Source: an uncultured Chiayiivirga sp. (lineage in GTDB: Bacteria > Pseudomonadota > Gammaproteobacteria > Xanthomonadales > Xanthomonadaceae). From it: a stretch of 36,446 nt of DNA. Every line of letters begins with the position of its first letter. Position 1 is the first letter of the stretch. The position numbers and the translations under genes are program-made. The notes beneath the pieces are model-generated. The model saw only the letters and a list, made by a program, of their open reading frames with translations, did not search any database and was not told where the DNA came from. The DNA lies in contig CAKSZJ010000027.1 of the NCBI GenBank assembly GCA_934525595.1, positions 1-36,446 of the forward strand, written 5' to 3'. Positions 36,328 through 36,446 of this stretch are shown here, piece by piece.

Positions 36328-36357
36328 CGGGGGCGGGAGCGAGTGTCCCGCCCCCCG
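36328..36357 (-). terminator. Hairpin terminator between tuf and rpsJ
   Basis: On the minus strand an 11-bp GC-rich stem (arms 36328-36338 and 36346-36357, one bulged base, 7-base loop) is followed by TCGTTCTTTTAAG. It could end tuf transcripts or partly attenuate read-through into the S10 operon. No clear promoter was found in the 30 bases between it and rpsJ. Confidence 0.7.
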
Positions 36358-36370
36358 TTGCCTGCTTGAA

Positions 36371-36446
36371 TTACTTGATGACCTTGGACACCACGCCGGC
36401 GCCGACGGTGCGGCCGCCTTCGCGGATCGCGAAGCGCAGGCCCTCG
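36371..36446 (-). CDS. tuf: Elongation factor Tu, C-terminal end (partial)
   Basis: Only the last 25 codons are in the window. They encode EGLRFAIREGGRTVGAGVVSKVIK and a TAA stop, the conserved C-terminal barrel of EF-Tu. The position just before rpsJ is the standard end of the str operon (rpsL-rpsG-fusA-tuf). Confidence 0.97.
   Translation of the reverse strand, partial: EGLRFAIREGGRTVGAGVVSKVIK

Overview
The window is chromosomal DNA from a GC-rich gammaproteobacterium, probably of the Xanthomonadales/Lysobacterales or a nearby lineage. The evidence is the gene content (HrpA, Maf-RNase G-YhdP, TrmJ, SuhB, an M13 peptidase lipoprotein), a fused S10-spc-alpha ribosomal cluster directly after tuf, and palindromic intergenic-type repeats. 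The lineage is inferred from gene order and protein similarity recalled from memory, not from a database search. There are no rRNA or tRNA genes, CRISPR arrays, prophage or insertion-sequence transposases. No stretch above about 210 bases lacks a gene.

Region 1 (1-14.3 kb) is accessory housekeeping. The 5' part of hrpA (minus strand, cut by the window edge) is divergent from a Dps-family ferritin-like gene. gdhA (NADP-type glutamate dehydrogenase) and recQ follow on the plus strand. A membrane diguanylate cyclase lies on the minus strand, downstream of the maf-rng-yhdP group. A short plus-strand operon of a four-helix CopD-like membrane protein and a group III truncated haemoglobin has a near-perfect FNR/ANR box upstream.

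Region 2 (14.3-22.4 kb) holds a secreted M13 zinc metallopeptidase lipoprotein and an orphan ABC ATPase. A translationally coupled pair follows: a PhnD-like periplasmic binding protein and a HAMP-GGDEF-EAL membrane protein. No permease or ATPase is attached, so the pair looks like a c-di-GMP sensory system and not a transporter. trmJ and suhB are divergent. suhB ends at a strong bidirectional terminator facing the ribosomal cluster.

Region 3 (22.5-36.4 kb) is the long minus-strand translation cluster, in transcription order tuf(end), rpsJ, rplC, rplD, rplW, rplB, rpsS, rplV, rpsC, rplP, rpmC, rpsQ, rplN, rplX, rplE, rpsN, rpsH, rplF, rplR, rpsE, rpmD, rplO, secY, rpsM, rpsK, rpsD, rpoA, rplQ. 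The order is canonical except that rpmJ (L36) is missing between secY and rpsM. Several junctions carry extra hairpins. The rplR-rpsE junction carries a roughly 97-bp insert flanked by an 11-bp direct repeat.

The most interesting points are the binding protein/GGDEF-EAL pair, the FNR-box globin operon, the MITE-like insert inside the spc operon, and two in-frame segments in HrpA, one of them clearly repeat-derived. Very long antisense ORFs are present throughout but are explained by high GC content opposite real genes.
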